Shown one piece after another: positions 1 to 8,550 of a stretch of DNA of 64,000 bases. The stretch's first letter is position 1. Each line of letters opens with the position of its first letter. Both the position numbers and the translations under genes were made by a program. Source of the stretch: Rhodocytophaga rosea (lineage in GTDB: Bacteria > Bacteroidota > Bacteroidia > Cytophagales > 172606-1); the NCBI RefSeq assembly GCF_010119975.1, contig NZ_CP048222.1:5164501-5228500 (forward strand), written 5' to 3'. A model generated the notes under the pieces. It saw only the letters and a program-made list of their open reading frames with translations. It had not been told where the DNA came from and made no database searches.

Positions 1-209
1 ACGAATGGATCACGGTAAGCAATACCATTCAGGAAAATATCAACCCAGGCTCTTCGTTTAAAATAGGGCTGGATAACATTACCAAACGGTATCAGTTTCA
101 AACGGATCGAAAAATAGAAGTAAGTAAGGATAAGCTGTTTACCGTAAAATTACCTTTACTTCCAGCCAGCCAGCCTGTAGCTGTTGAGAAAGATGTTGTA
201 TTTGCATAG
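1..209 (+). CDS. LytS-type sensor histidine kinase, C-terminal end only (partial)
   Basis: The open frame enters from the left edge of the window (first full codon at base 3) and stops with TAG at 207-209. The 68 visible residues look like the end of a LytS/YehU-type kinase ATPase domain: a short GLDNITKRY stretch, matching the family pattern GLxNIxxRY after the G-box, and a final FTVKLPLLP strand typical of the last beta strand of the ATPase fold. The phospho-acceptor region lies outside the window. The gene is followed 56 bases later by a second kinase-like gene and then by a LytTR regulator, so all three probably form one signalling unit. The family call rests on the C-terminus only. Confidence 0.6.
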   Translation, partial: EWITVSNTIQENINPGSSFKIGLDNITKRYQFQTDRKIEVSKDKLFTVKLPLLPASQPVAVEKDVVFA

Positions 210-265
210 TATATAATTCCAGTGTAGTATAATCATAAGAAGTAGCCACTGACCATTGATCGTTT

Positions 266-1348
266 ATGAAGCGTTTATTCATTCATAGTCCTTTATTCCG
301 GATTGTTTGCCCGCTGGTGTATGGGGTGGTGGTCTATTTACTGGTGTTATTGGTTTTTGACACTATTAGCCAGCTCTCAGAAAACTTCTTCAGCCAGGAA
401 GTATTGCTTTGTATTATCCTTACCTATCTTTTGTCGGAGTCGCTGCGGCTGATGATTATCTTGCTCGATAAATATTATCCGCTGGAAAAGAATGTGCGGG
501 CCAGAATTGCCTTACAGGTGGGCGTTAATCTGCTTTGTACATTACTGGTTATCTCCGGAGGTGTAGCCATTTATTTTGTTTTTATACTCAAGTATTCTAG
601 TTTTTCTGCTGAATTACTCACCCTGAACAGCATTTACGTTATTACTTCGCTTTTTTACACCATGCTGTATCTGAGCGTATATTATCTTAACCGGCACAAT
701 AAAACGACACTTCAAAAGGAGAAAGCTTTACGTCAACGAATGGAAAGCCAGCTGCAACAACTTACCAAGGAGGTTAATCCTGAATTATTATATAACAGCC
801 TGGAAACTTTAATTGTACTGACGCATCAGGATGCCTGCCAGGCAGAACAATTCATCGACCGGCTTTCGCTGGTATACCGCTACTATCTGGATCAGAAATA
901 CAAGGAATTGACTGTTTTGCAACATGAGATTGAAGCGGTTCAGCATCTGGTGTATGTATATAATAAGCGGCATGAAGAGGCGATTCACTTTCATGTAAAT
1001 CTTACCGTTGAAGAGTCTGCATTGCTGATTATTCCGGGCACTTTGCTGGAATTGATAGAAAATGCCATTCTTACAACCATGATCAGCTCTAATAATCCTT
1101 TAGAAATAGATGCCTATACAGAAAGTGACTGTTTTGTACTTGCCTACCAGCGCAGAGATAAGTTGATGCCCCGGGCATATCAATCCCGTTCTATCGAAGA
1201 AATGATTCAAGCCTATACATTTTTTACTGACAGGCCGCTGCTCTGCCAGTCATCAGAAGAAGAAAGTGTAATTAAAATTCCGCTGTTGCAAACCCAGCCA
1301 GATCAGACGGTAATTTCTGCACACAAAGCTAATCTGCTGGCTATTTAA
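266..1348 (+). CDS. LytS-family membrane histidine kinase homologue with a degenerate catalytic site
   Basis: This is a 360-residue membrane protein. Hydrophobic segments lie at about residues 10-32, 45-66, 84-108 and 120-141, followed by a short coiled coil (148-168) and a His_kinase-like region. In active LytS-type kinases the phospho-acceptor motif reads NPHFLFNSLN. Here residues 171-180 read NPELLYNSLE, so the histidine is replaced by Glu173. An N-box-like ELIENA (262-267) remains, but I see no glycine-rich G-box before the end. It is probably a pseudokinase or a partner that modulates the intact kinase encoded just upstream. It is followed after 12 bases by the LytTR regulator gene, which implies co-transcription. 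The family assignment is fairly secure; the loss of kinase activity is inferred from the missing residues. Confidence 0.75.
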   Translation: MKRLFIHSPLFRIVCPLVYGVVVYLLVLLVFDTISQLSENFFSQEVLLCIILTYLLSESLRLMIILLDKYYPLEKNVRARIALQVGVNLLCTLLVISGGVAIYFVFILKYSSFSAELLTLNSIYVITSLFYTMLYLSVYYLNRHNKTTLQKEKALRQRMESQLQQLTKEVNPELLYNSLETLIVLTHQDACQAEQFIDRLSLVYRYYLDQKYKELTVLQHEIEAVQHLVYVYNKRHEEAIHFHVNLTVEESALLIIPGTLLELIENAILTTMISSNNPLEIDAYTESDCFVLAYQRRDKLMPRAYQSRSIEEMIQAYTFFTDRPLLCQSSEEESVIKIPLLQTQPDQTVISAHKANLLAI

Positions 1349-1360
1349 ATTGGTTTATTC

Positions 1361-2140
1361 ATGAAAGTACTTATTGTTGAAGACGAAAAACCGGCTGCCG
1401 AAAAACTGGAGCGCTATATCAGGCAATATGATGAAACCATTGAAATTATAGGCCGGCTCGATAGTGTAACCAAAGTAACAGACTGGTTTAGTAACGGCCA
1501 TCCGGAAGTGGATTTGTTATTTATGGATGTGCAACTCACCGATGGCTATGTGTTTGAAGTGTTCAAGCAGGTGAGTATCGAAAAGCCAATAATTTTTACT
1601 ACAGCTTTTAGCGAATATGCCATTGAAGCATTTAAAGTGAGCGGGATAGATTATTTGCTGAAACCCATTACTTATGAAGCAGTCGCCGGGAGTTTGAAGA
1701 AGCTGGATAAACTTCGCAGTAATCTGGCTCTAAATAAACCCTCTGATCAGCTTCAACAACTGGCACAGGCACTTACGCAATTACAAAAAAAGAATTACAA
1801 AAACCGCTTTATGGTGAGGGTAGGGGAACATATACAGTCAGTTACCGCTGAACAGATCGCCTTTTTCTATGCGGTAGACCGGGATGTGTTTTTGTATACT
1901 ACAGCCAAAAAGAAGTATATTATTGATTATACCCTCGAAGAACTGGAAGAAATCCTCGACCCTGTACTTTTTTTCCGGGCTAACCGCAGTTTTATCCTGC
2001 AGATCAATGCCGTAAGCGATGTATTAATGTATTCCAACAGCCGCCTGAAAATTCACCTGCATCAAGCCTTCGATAAAGAAATTATTGTGAGCCGTGAACG
2101 GGTAGTTCAGTTTAAAGAATGGTTTAATGGACTGAGTTAG
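1361..2140 (+). CDS. LytTR-family response regulator
   Basis: The 259-residue protein has an N-terminal CheY-like receiver (about 1-120) and a C-terminal LytTR DNA-binding domain (about 150-255). The acidic pocket is visible at Glu7-Asp8, the phospho-acceptor is Asp56 in LLFMDVQL, and the conserved Thr and Lys lie in FTTAF and YLLKPI. The LytTR part shows the usual FFRANRSFILQI segment. As in other LytTR regulators it should bind promoter DNA when phosphorylated by its cognate LytS-type kinase. The two kinase-like genes directly upstream are the obvious partners, one of which appears catalytically dead. No target operator could be assigned. Confidence 0.9.
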   Translation: MKVLIVEDEKPAAEKLERYIRQYDETIEIIGRLDSVTKVTDWFSNGHPEVDLLFMDVQLTDGYVFEVFKQVSIEKPIIFTTAFSEYAIEAFKVSGIDYLLKPITYEAVAGSLKKLDKLRSNLALNKPSDQLQQLAQALTQLQKKNYKNRFMVRVGEHIQSVTAEQIAFFYAVDRDVFLYTTAKKKYIIDYTLEELEEILDPVLFFRANRSFILQINAVSDVLMYSNSRLKIHLHQAFDKEIIVSRERVVQFKEWFNGLS

Positions 2141-2201
2141 AGTTGGCTTTTCAATACATTACTTGAGTGAATGCTATACAAGGCGGCATTATAATTTTTT
2201 G

Positions 2202-2209
2202 TAATTTTG
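2202..2209 (+). promoter_or_regulatory. Candidate Bacteroidota -7 box (TAATTTTG)
   Basis: TAATTTTG matches the Bacteroidota -7 consensus TAnnTTTG and lies about 105 bases upstream of the preferred start of the di-haem peroxidase gene. No good TTG -33 element is seen at the usual distance, so this is a weak call from motif match alone. Confidence 0.3.
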
Positions 2210-2315
2210 ATACTTCTTCTGAGAATTAATACATGGCTAACCACGTTTTAGATATGTAATCTTAATGGTTCTCAACTAAATAATGCACCCATTTCTCCAG
2301 ATTGGTTTTCTTTGT

Positions 2316-3452
2316 ATGGTGGAAAAAAATAAATTCAATTTCATATATAAACGGTTTGCTTATACTTTCCTACTATGGATAGGGATAAGTTTTGGTTTTA
2401 GTGGCTGTAAAAAAGATGATGCCGAGGTACTGCCAGGAGAAGAAACTGGCCCCTATGAGCTAAAAACGCCACGAAATTTCGGTGATTATATTATTCCGGC
2501 AGATAACCCACTAACCAAAGAAGGTGTTGCACTGGGGCGGATGCTATTTTATGAAAAAAAACTTTCCAACAATAACACTATTTCATGTGCTAGTTGCCAT
2601 CAGCAGGAAAAAGCCTTTACAGATGGCAAAGCTCTGAGTCCGGGCTCAGAAAGCATTCTGGGGAAACGAAGTACTATGTCGCTGGCAAATTTGTTATGGG
2701 CCAAACGTTTTTTCTGGGATGCGAGAGCAACTTCCTTAGAACAACAAGCACTTATTCCGATTCAAGACCCAGTAGAAATGCACCAGACGTTGGAGCAAGC
2801 CGTGGCAAAACTGCAACAGACAGCAGAATATCCGACGAAGTTCAAGCTGGTATTTGGTTCAGACGTTATTACGGCCGAAAATATTGCCAAAGCTTTAGCC
2901 CAGTTTGAACGTATCCTTATTTCTGCCGATTCTAAATATGACCGGTATCTGGCAAAAAAATACCAGCCAACCCCCCAGGAATTAAATGGCGAATCTTTAT
3001 TTTTTACTCATCCAATAGCCGGAAGTCTGAGAGGCGGAAATTGTGGCGATTGTCATGGAGGCTTTTTAACCACCCTAGGTAATTTTCATAACAATGGCCT
3101 GGATACAGATTTTGCGGATATTGGCCTGGAAGTAACAACAGGAAAAGCAACTGATAAGGGAAAATTTAAGGCACCCACTTTACGAAATATTGCCCTAACG
3201 GCACCCTATATGCACGACGGGCGGTTTCAGACACTGGAGGAAGTATTGGACCATTACAATGAACATGTGCAGATGAGTACTACGCTGGACCCACTCATTA
3301 TTCAAGCCAGTAATGAAACTTCTGCTCCTGGAGCGCCTATTAAGCTTTTTTTAACGGACCAGGAGAAAAAAGATATTATTTCTTTTCTGCATTTACTTAC
3401 AGATAGCACTTTTATTACAGATAACCGCTTTTCTGACCCTTTCAAAAAATAA
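2316..3452 (+). CDS. Di-haem cytochrome c peroxidase (MauG/CcpA family), lipoprotein
   Basis: The protein contains two covalent haem-binding motifs, CASCH near residue 91 and CGDCH near residue 243, as expected for bacterial di-haem cytochrome c peroxidases that reduce hydrogen peroxide in the periplasm, or for MauG-like relatives. The start chosen gives a positively charged N-terminus followed by a hydrophobic stretch ending in a lipobox with Cys31 (GFSGCKKDD), so the product is probably anchored to a membrane as a lipoprotein. An ATG 33 bases further upstream (2283) would only add an 11-residue extension. Residues YMHDGRFQTLEEVLDHYN near the C-terminus are typical of the family. It appears to be a single-gene unit followed by a hairpin. 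Whether it is a true peroxidase or another MauG-like oxidase cannot be decided here. Confidence 0.85.
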   Translation: MVEKNKFNFIYKRFAYTFLLWIGISFGFSGCKKDDAEVLPGEETGPYELKTPRNFGDYIIPADNPLTKEGVALGRMLFYEKKLSNNNTISCASCHQQEKAFTDGKALSPGSESILGKRSTMSLANLLWAKRFFWDARATSLEQQALIPIQDPVEMHQTLEQAVAKLQQTAEYPTKFKLVFGSDVITAENIAKALAQFERILISADSKYDRYLAKKYQPTPQELNGESLFFTHPIAGSLRGGNCGDCHGGFLTTLGNFHNNGLDTDFADIGLEVTTGKATDKGKFKAPTLRNIALTAPYMHDGRFQTLEEVLDHYNEHVQMSTTLDPLIIQASNETSAPGAPIKLFLTDQEKKDIISFLHLLTDSTFITDNRFSDPFKK

Positions 3453-3515
3453 TCAAAATAATGAATGGATTTTTTGTGCGGGTAAAAAACCTGTTTTTCT
3501 TTGAAAGGCAATAAA

Positions 3516-3543
3516 AAATCCTGGCTCAAAGAGACCAGGATTT
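3516..3543 (+). terminator. Hairpin downstream of the di-haem peroxidase gene
   Basis: The arms AAATCCTGG and CCAGGATTT pair perfectly, and the inner CTC/GAG can extend the stem around an AAA loop with one bulged base. The hairpin lies about 65 bases after the stop codon. A long T-run is absent, so termination efficiency is uncertain. Confidence 0.45.
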
Positions 3544-3719
3544 AGTATGTAAATGTGCATAAGCACAAATATTATTTTAACCTTAAACCTTACTGAATAG
3601 ATAACAATAATTATTCCAAAATGATTTAATAAATAATTTTTTCTTCTTTTTATACACTCAAAATTTGCCTCTGAAAAGTAGAATGAACTTACATATTACC
3701 CTCTATTTTCTCATAAAAC

Positions 3720-4070
3720 ATGGCTAAGCATATTATTACCGGAAATACAGGAGAAAAAATGGCAAGTAAATTTTTAGAGGAGAAAGGATATGAAGTGCTT
3801 GAAAGAAATTACCGGTATAAAAAAGCTGAAATAGATATTATTGCAAAAAAGGAAAACGTACTTGTTTTTGTAGAGGTTAAAACCCGAAAGAGTAAGTTAT
3901 ACGGTGAACCGGAAGAGGCGGTGAATCAATCAAAAATAAATCTGATTTTACTGGCAGCCGAAAACTTCATTGAATCTTACAACTGGTTATTCGATATACG
4001 TTTTGATGTAATTGCGATTCATTATACCCATCCTGCCGAAATAGTGCATATTCAGGATGCGTTTCATTAA
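3720..4070 (+). CDS. YraN/UPF0102 family nuclease-fold protein
   Basis: The 116-residue protein has the full UPF0102 pattern: an N-terminal G-x-x-GEKMA helix, then AEIDIIAKK (Glu37, Asp39) and FVEVKTRK (Glu52, Lys54). This layout matches the D-ExK core of restriction-endonuclease-like folds related to Holliday-junction resolvases. Length and domain extent match the family norm. The family is widely conserved, but its cellular role is still poorly defined, with a DNA-processing role presumed from the fold. The gene stands alone and converges with the minus-strand gene that ends at 4085. The ATG start comes directly after an AT-rich leader. Confidence 0.9.
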   Translation: MAKHIITGNTGEKMASKFLEEKGYEVLERNYRYKKAEIDIIAKKENVLVFVEVKTRKSKLYGEPEEAVNQSKINLILLAAENFIESYNWLFDIRFDVIAIHYTHPAEIVHIQDAFH

Positions 4071-4084
4071 GTATCAGGAACCCT

Positions 4085-4474
4085 TTATTTTTTCCTCACC
4101 AATGAAATAAGTTCTTTCTGGATCTTCCAGTCTTTGGCTAGTTTGAACATGGCAGTAGCTTCCATTTCGGTGATATGCCCTTTTTTATTCGTTGCTTCCC
4201 ATACAATGCTCAGATAAGATAATTTTGTAGCTGTATCCCAGTTTTCCGCCAATCCATTTAAAAACTCTCTCGCCCGTTCAAAAGCTGTATATTCATCAGA
4301 TGCAATAAATTCAGTAACCCATTGCAATTCTTCGTGTGCCTGCAGTTTATCAGCCGTTTCATTCAATATAGCCTGCTCACTCTCATCTAGCCCATGGTAA
4401 TGAAAAATAACGGCTTTGAGCAGTATAAACGCTTTCTTCTGATCACTGGTCATATAGGAAGTATCTGTTTGCAT
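4085..4474 (-). CDS. Small all-helical protein, possibly TerB-like
   Basis: This 129-residue protein has no signal peptide or membrane segment and looks entirely alpha-helical. Acidic residues and an HYHGLDESEQ stretch near the N-terminus, together with its length, recall TerB-like (tellurite resistance) domains. The similarity is only by eye and the TerB acidic metal-site motifs are not clear. It is the third gene of a minus-strand run that starts with hemW and continues with the cyclase gene. The gap to the cyclase is 46 bases. Function unknown. Confidence 0.65.
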   Translation of the reverse strand: MQTDTSYMTSDQKKAFILLKAVIFHYHGLDESEQAILNETADKLQAHEELQWVTEFIASDEYTAFERAREFLNGLAENWDTATKLSYLSIVWEATNKKGHITEMEATAMFKLAKDWKIQKELISLVRKK

Positions 4475-4520
4475 ACAAATATATGTTTTTCGTTAACGTT
4501 CTGTTGAGTAGCAGAAAGCG

Positions 4521-5282
4521 TCAGATGAGCTTTTGGAGTGGATAAAGTATAGGTTTACTGGGGCTTACATCCAGCTCAAAGCTACAGATTTGTAAATTAA
4601 GTAAATAAATTCCATCTGCAATAATATCCGGAACAAAAGCTAATTCTGTAATTGTACTATCCGTACGTATTTTTTCAGGAAATTGCCAGAATGCCTTGTG
4701 CGCTGCCAGCAATCCGCCATCTATTTCTTTATCTACCGAAGGTACATCTACTATTAAGTGTTTCACATGGTGTTGGGCAAAAAAATCGCATAAAGCCGGT
4801 TCGAGATAGGGAGGATTCGCACCAGAATATTGCCGCTGGCGCTTGGAAGTATCATTGGGCAACGTTCGTATGATTACGGCTTCCGTTGCAAAGCTTGCTG
4901 CTTTTTGCTGAAAAGAAGTAAGCGTAATTACCTGATCGCCATTGATGACCGTATGTGGTGAAATACTGACCAATAGAGCAATAAAGAAAAAATGGGTTAA
5001 ACACTTATTAATTGTACCGGCCGGATCAGCAGAAATATGTCCGAAACATTCTGTATGAGTGCCATTTCCATGGGGCGTAACAAATACTTTTTTGTGATTC
5101 ACTGGCCCACCTTCAGCTACACTTCCTATAAAATTACCTGCACGAATAGTCTCAAATTCTACGGGATCTGCATAGTAACAGGATGGATTATTATTTCCAT
5201 TGCGCAGAGGTAATGAGATATCAATAGGCTTTGAAATATCAAAAGAATATTGAGTTTCCAGATGGCTGAATGTAAAAATCAT
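4521..5282 (-). CDS. Cyclase/kynurenine formamidase-like metal-dependent hydrolase
   Basis: The 253-residue protein carries the metal-binding signature of the PF04199 cyclase family, H-x-x-GTH-x-(D/E)-x-x-x-H. Here it reads HGNGTHTECFGH, with His71, His76, Glu78 and His82. Most members have Asp where this protein has Glu78, so it belongs to the Glu variant. Family members hydrolyse amide or ester bonds, for example N-formylkynurenine; the real substrate cannot be deduced here, and no other tryptophan catabolism gene is nearby. It lies 63 bases downstream of hemW on the same strand, probably in the same transcript. No signal peptide is seen, so it is probably cytoplasmic. Confidence 0.8.
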   Translation of the reverse strand: MIFTFSHLETQYSFDISKPIDISLPLRNGNNNPSCYYADPVEFETIRAGNFIGSVAEGGPVNHKKVFVTPHGNGTHTECFGHISADPAGTINKCLTHFFFIALLVSISPHTVINGDQVITLTSFQQKAASFATEAVIIRTLPNDTSKRQRQYSGANPPYLEPALCDFFAQHHVKHLIVDVPSVDKEIDGGLLAAHKAFWQFPEKIRTDSTITELAFVPDIIADGIYLLNLQICSFELDVSPSKPILYPLQKLI

Positions 5283-5345
5283 ACAAAGTAGATATAAGAT
5301 AAAATCTGGATTTACAAGTTATCAGTGTAGGTTTACTCACTTTGC

Positions 5346-6479
5346 TTATTCCACTATAAAAAGATCAGAAGCGATCTGGTCGGCAACTAATTTTCCTGAC
5401 TCAGTTAGCTTGAGTACTTCATTTTCTAAGGTAACTAAATTTCGTTTCAGGCAATCAGCCAGATAGATTTTATTAGACGCCTGAATATCAATACCAGCCC
5501 AATTTTTAATACTCTCCAGATTACATCCCCATTTTGTTCGCAAACTCGTCATAATGTACTCATTTACCTGATCTGCAATGGTGAGTGTTTCAAGTGTATA
5601 AGGCACCATCTCTTTTTCTAAAGACTTCATGTATTGTGTATTACTGGCTACATTAAACTGCCTTGTAGATTCATTATAAGAATGTGCACTGGGACCAATA
5701 CCCAGGTAGGGCTGTTTTTTCCAGTAGTTGCTGTTATGCCTTGCTTCATGTCCTGGCAAGGCAAAATTGGAGATTTCATATTGCTCAAATCCATTATTCT
5801 GGAGGGTATGCATCAGACTAATAAATTGCTGGGCACTGTACTCTTCGTCTATTGCCTGTATTTTGCCACTACGCAGCCATTTTCCAAATGCTGTGCGGTT
5901 TTCGATGGTGAGGCAATAGGCAGAAATATGCTGAATATTTAACTGCAAAGCGGTAGCCATGTCCTGTTCCCATACGGAATGATCTGGATGAGGAATGGCA
6001 TAAATCAGGTCAATACTGATATTATTAAAACCTGTATCCTGTGCTTTCTTTACACAATCCTTGGCTTCTTGTGCGTTGTGTGCCCGGTTGAGATAACGTA
6101 AATGTGGTTGGTAAAACGACTGAATTCCTATACTAAATCGGTTGATAGGAGAATTTTTTAATTGAGATAATTTTTGTGTGGTTAAATCATCCGGATTGGC
6201 CTCAAGCGTTATTTCTGGATTAGGAGCAATAGAAAAGTATTTATGGATAGCTTCGAAAATATCGATCAGCTCTGCTTCACTAAGCAGGGAAGGAGTACCT
6301 CCTCCAACATAGATGGTTTCAAGAACAGTATTCTTCTCAAGATATTCCTTCTGCAAAGCCAGTTCTTTTACCAAAGCCGATACCAACTGATTCTTTGTGC
6401 TGAGATTGGTGCTGAAGTGAAAATCGCAATAATGACAAGCTTGTTTACAGAAAGGAATATGAATATATAGGCCAGACAA
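5346..6479 (-). CDS. hemW: HemW-type radical SAM protein (haem chaperone, coproporphyrinogen oxidase-like)
   Basis: The protein begins MSGLYIHIPFCKQACHYCDF, which contains the radical-SAM cysteine triad Cys11-x3-Cys15-x2-Cys18 in the CxxxCxxC form. The YVGGGTPSLL motif follows, and the HemW C-terminal domain is present. The 377-residue length and the missing N-terminal extension and extra cysteine point to HemW, a haem-binding chaperone, rather than to the true oxygen-independent coproporphyrinogen oxidase HemN. It heads a minus-strand run with the cyclase gene and a small helical protein. A perfect TATCTTTG box lies 57 bases upstream. Confidence 0.9.
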   Translation of the reverse strand: MSGLYIHIPFCKQACHYCDFHFSTNLSTKNQLVSALVKELALQKEYLEKNTVLETIYVGGGTPSLLSEAELIDIFEAIHKYFSIAPNPEITLEANPDDLTTQKLSQLKNSPINRFSIGIQSFYQPHLRYLNRAHNAQEAKDCVKKAQDTGFNNISIDLIYAIPHPDHSVWEQDMATALQLNIQHISAYCLTIENRTAFGKWLRSGKIQAIDEEYSAQQFISLMHTLQNNGFEQYEISNFALPGHEARHNSNYWKKQPYLGIGPSAHSYNESTRQFNVASNTQYMKSLEKEMVPYTLETLTIADQVNEYIMTSLRTKWGCNLESIKNWAGIDIQASNKIYLADCLKRNLVTLENEVLKLTESGKLVADQIASDLFIVE

Positions 6480-6535
6480 AACAGATGAAAGATTTTAGGC
6501 AAAAAAGATGAAAATCAGCGGTTACATTTACGTTG

Positions 6536-6543
6536 CAAAGATA
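6536..6543 (-). promoter_or_regulatory. hemW promoter: TATCTTTG -7 box
   Basis: Read on the minus strand this is TATCTTTG, an exact match to the Bacteroidota -7 consensus TAnnTTTG. A TTG 23 bases further upstream (6569-6567) can serve as the -33 element. The box lies 57 bases ahead of the hemW start. It is separated by a single base from a plus-strand box at 6545-6552. Confidence 0.6.
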
Positions 6544-6544
6544 G

Positions 6545-6552
6545 TATATTTG
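6545..6552 (+). promoter_or_regulatory. Candidate -7 box (TATATTTG) for the Omp85-like gene
   Basis: TATATTTG fits TAnnTTTG and lies 135 bases upstream of the Omp85-like gene start. It sits back to back with the hemW box. No TTG stands at the ideal -33 spacing. Confidence 0.35.
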
Positions 6553-6686
6553 TTTTATACCTCTGGCAACGAGAAACTCAGGTAATAAATCCAGATATGT
6601 GTATTTCTGGTCAGTAGCTTAATTTAACTAGTTAAGGCTTGTTAATATTTTAAATTTTATACACTCATTCATTTCGTTTTCTGGTT

Positions 6687-8444
6687 TTGCGCTTTCCCTA
6701 CTTTTTTACGCTTGTGTTTATTCTGTTTGTGGTATTTCTGCTTGCTACCCATTACTCAGTGGCACAACGAAAATATCATTTGCAAATGATATTACCTGAT
6801 ACAACAGCGCCATTAAGTGTAAAAGTAAAGCAGCATTCTGCCCATGCGGATTCTGTAGCTGTAATCAGATATATTCAGCATACGGTTGAGCTGCTGCATA
6901 AACAATCTTATTTGCTTGCTTCTGTAGATAGCCTTTCATTTCAGAAGGATTCTGTGTATGCATATATTCACATAGGGGAAACCATCAGATGGGCAGCGTT
7001 GAAGCCTGGGAATGTGGAGGAAAATATCCTTAGCCAGGTAGGTTACCGCGAGAAGGTATATAAAAATGGCATATTTAGTTACAAACAAGTCAGCAGACTG
7101 GAGGAAAAAATTCTGCAATATTCTGACCAGCGTGGCTATCCTTTTGCAACTATCTCCTTGGATTCCATTGGATTTACTCACAACAAAATCACTGCAACCC
7201 TCAAGCATACAAGAGGACCCTATTTCATCTTTGATTCCATACAGATACAAGGAAAAGCCCGTTTAAAAAGTAAGTTCTTGTCAGCTTACCTAAGGCTCTT
7301 GCCCGGGCAGCCTTTTAGCCAGACAAAAGTAGAACAGGCAGAAAAATTATTAAAACAATTGCCCTATGTAACAGTAACGCAGCCTTTTGGAGTAGTTTTT
7401 AAAAATGAAAGAGCTTATCCGGTTTTTCATCTCACTCAGGCAGCAGCCAATTCTGTTGATGGCATTATAGGTTTTTTACCTGGAGAAAAGGAAGGAAATA
7501 AACTTTTGATAACTGGTGAACTCAACCTGCAATTACGCAACCTGTTCAGTAGTGGTAAATCTTTTTTGTTAAAATGGCAGCAAATCCGTCCCCAGTCGCC
7601 CAGGCTGGATATTAGTTATGAGCATCCGGCTTTGCTGGGAACACCTTTTCATTTAAAAGGAAATTTTAATATCCTTAAAGAGGACACTACTTTTTTAACT
7701 ATTGACAGGCAGGTTTCTATAGGCTATTTTACAGGGAATGCCGGAAAAATCAGTTTTCTGGCTGGATTGAAAAATTCACAGTTAGGGAGCAATGCTCACT
7801 ATCGTGAATCTGCTGAATTACCTGTATTTTCGGATTACCGGTATTTGTATTATGGGATCGATTATATATGGAATCATACAAATGATCTAAGAAATCCGGT
7901 GAAGGGATTTGCTATATCAGCAGGAGCCTGGGCAGGAAACAAAAGAATTTCCAAAAATCCTTTCGTCGCACAGGAATTGTACGAAAATGTACCACAACAC
8001 TCCTTACAGATTCTGGCAAAAGCTGCTATTGATACTTATTTTCCTGTTACTCCACGAAGTGTATGGGTTACAAGCATAAAAGCAGGTAAAATAGCAAATT
8101 CCAATCTATACAAAAATGATCTGTTCCGGCTGGGCGGATTAACCAGTTTACGCGGACATAATGAAAACTTCTTTTTTGCGTCAGATTATGCGGTTTTAAC
8201 GCTTGAGTACAGGTATTTTATTGAGCCAACTTCCTATTTGTTTCTATTCTACGATCAGTCCTATATCAAATATGCTATTCCTGGTAGTTATTATGAAGAT
8301 CATCCACTTGGAACTGGTGCTGGTGTAAGTTTTACTACGAACTTGGGTATATTTCAACTCATTTATGCGATGGGACAAAGCCAGGATAGGAAATTTGGAT
8401 TTAACTTCGCCAGAATACATTTTGGGCTTACAAGCAAGTTTTAA
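6687..8444 (+). CDS. Omp85/BamA-TamA-like outer-membrane protein
   Basis: The 585-residue protein starts with a hydrophobic signal segment ending near ATHYSVAQ. About 220 residues of POTRA-like sequence follow, including the strand-rich FDSIQIQGKARLKSKFL repeat. The rest is a C-terminal beta-barrel region (about 250-585) containing LRNPVKGFAIS, FRLGGLTSLRGHNEN and LEYRYFI, all typical of the surface-antigen/Omp85 barrel. It is shorter than BamA, which has five POTRA domains, so it is more like TamA or other small Omp85 members that insert or export proteins at the outer membrane. The start is TTG; no in-frame ATG precedes the signal peptide. The next gene begins 106 bases later. Confidence 0.8.
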   Translation: MRFPYFFTLVFILFVVFLLATHYSVAQRKYHLQMILPDTTAPLSVKVKQHSAHADSVAVIRYIQHTVELLHKQSYLLASVDSLSFQKDSVYAYIHIGETIRWAALKPGNVEENILSQVGYREKVYKNGIFSYKQVSRLEEKILQYSDQRGYPFATISLDSIGFTHNKITATLKHTRGPYFIFDSIQIQGKARLKSKFLSAYLRLLPGQPFSQTKVEQAEKLLKQLPYVTVTQPFGVVFKNERAYPVFHLTQAAANSVDGIIGFLPGEKEGNKLLITGELNLQLRNLFSSGKSFLLKWQQIRPQSPRLDISYEHPALLGTPFHLKGNFNILKEDTTFLTIDRQVSIGYFTGNAGKISFLAGLKNSQLGSNAHYRESAELPVFSDYRYLYYGIDYIWNHTNDLRNPVKGFAISAGAWAGNKRISKNPFVAQELYENVPQHSLQILAKAAIDTYFPVTPRSVWVTSIKAGKIANSNLYKNDLFRLGGLTSLRGHNENFFFASDYAVLTLEYRYFIEPTSYLFLFYDQSYIKYAIPGSYYEDHPLGTGAGVSFTTNLGIFQLIYAMGQSQDRKFGFNFARIHFGLTSKF

Positions 8445-8462
8445 AATTGTTAATGAAACATA

Positions 8463-8470
8463 TATATTTG
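8463..8470 (+). promoter_or_regulatory. Candidate -7 box (TATATTTG) upstream of the WecA-like gene
   Basis: TATATTTG matches TAnnTTTG and lies 80 bases before the WecA-like start. It is inside the gap after the Omp85-like gene, so that gap may contain its own promoter. The -33 TTG is not at a good distance. Confidence 0.35.
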
Positions 8471-8550
8471 TATGAGATTCTATTGAGCATTTTGCTAGCA
8501 GAATAATTTAATCCTTCAAATACAGCAGTTAATTTTTAACCAGAAATTCC

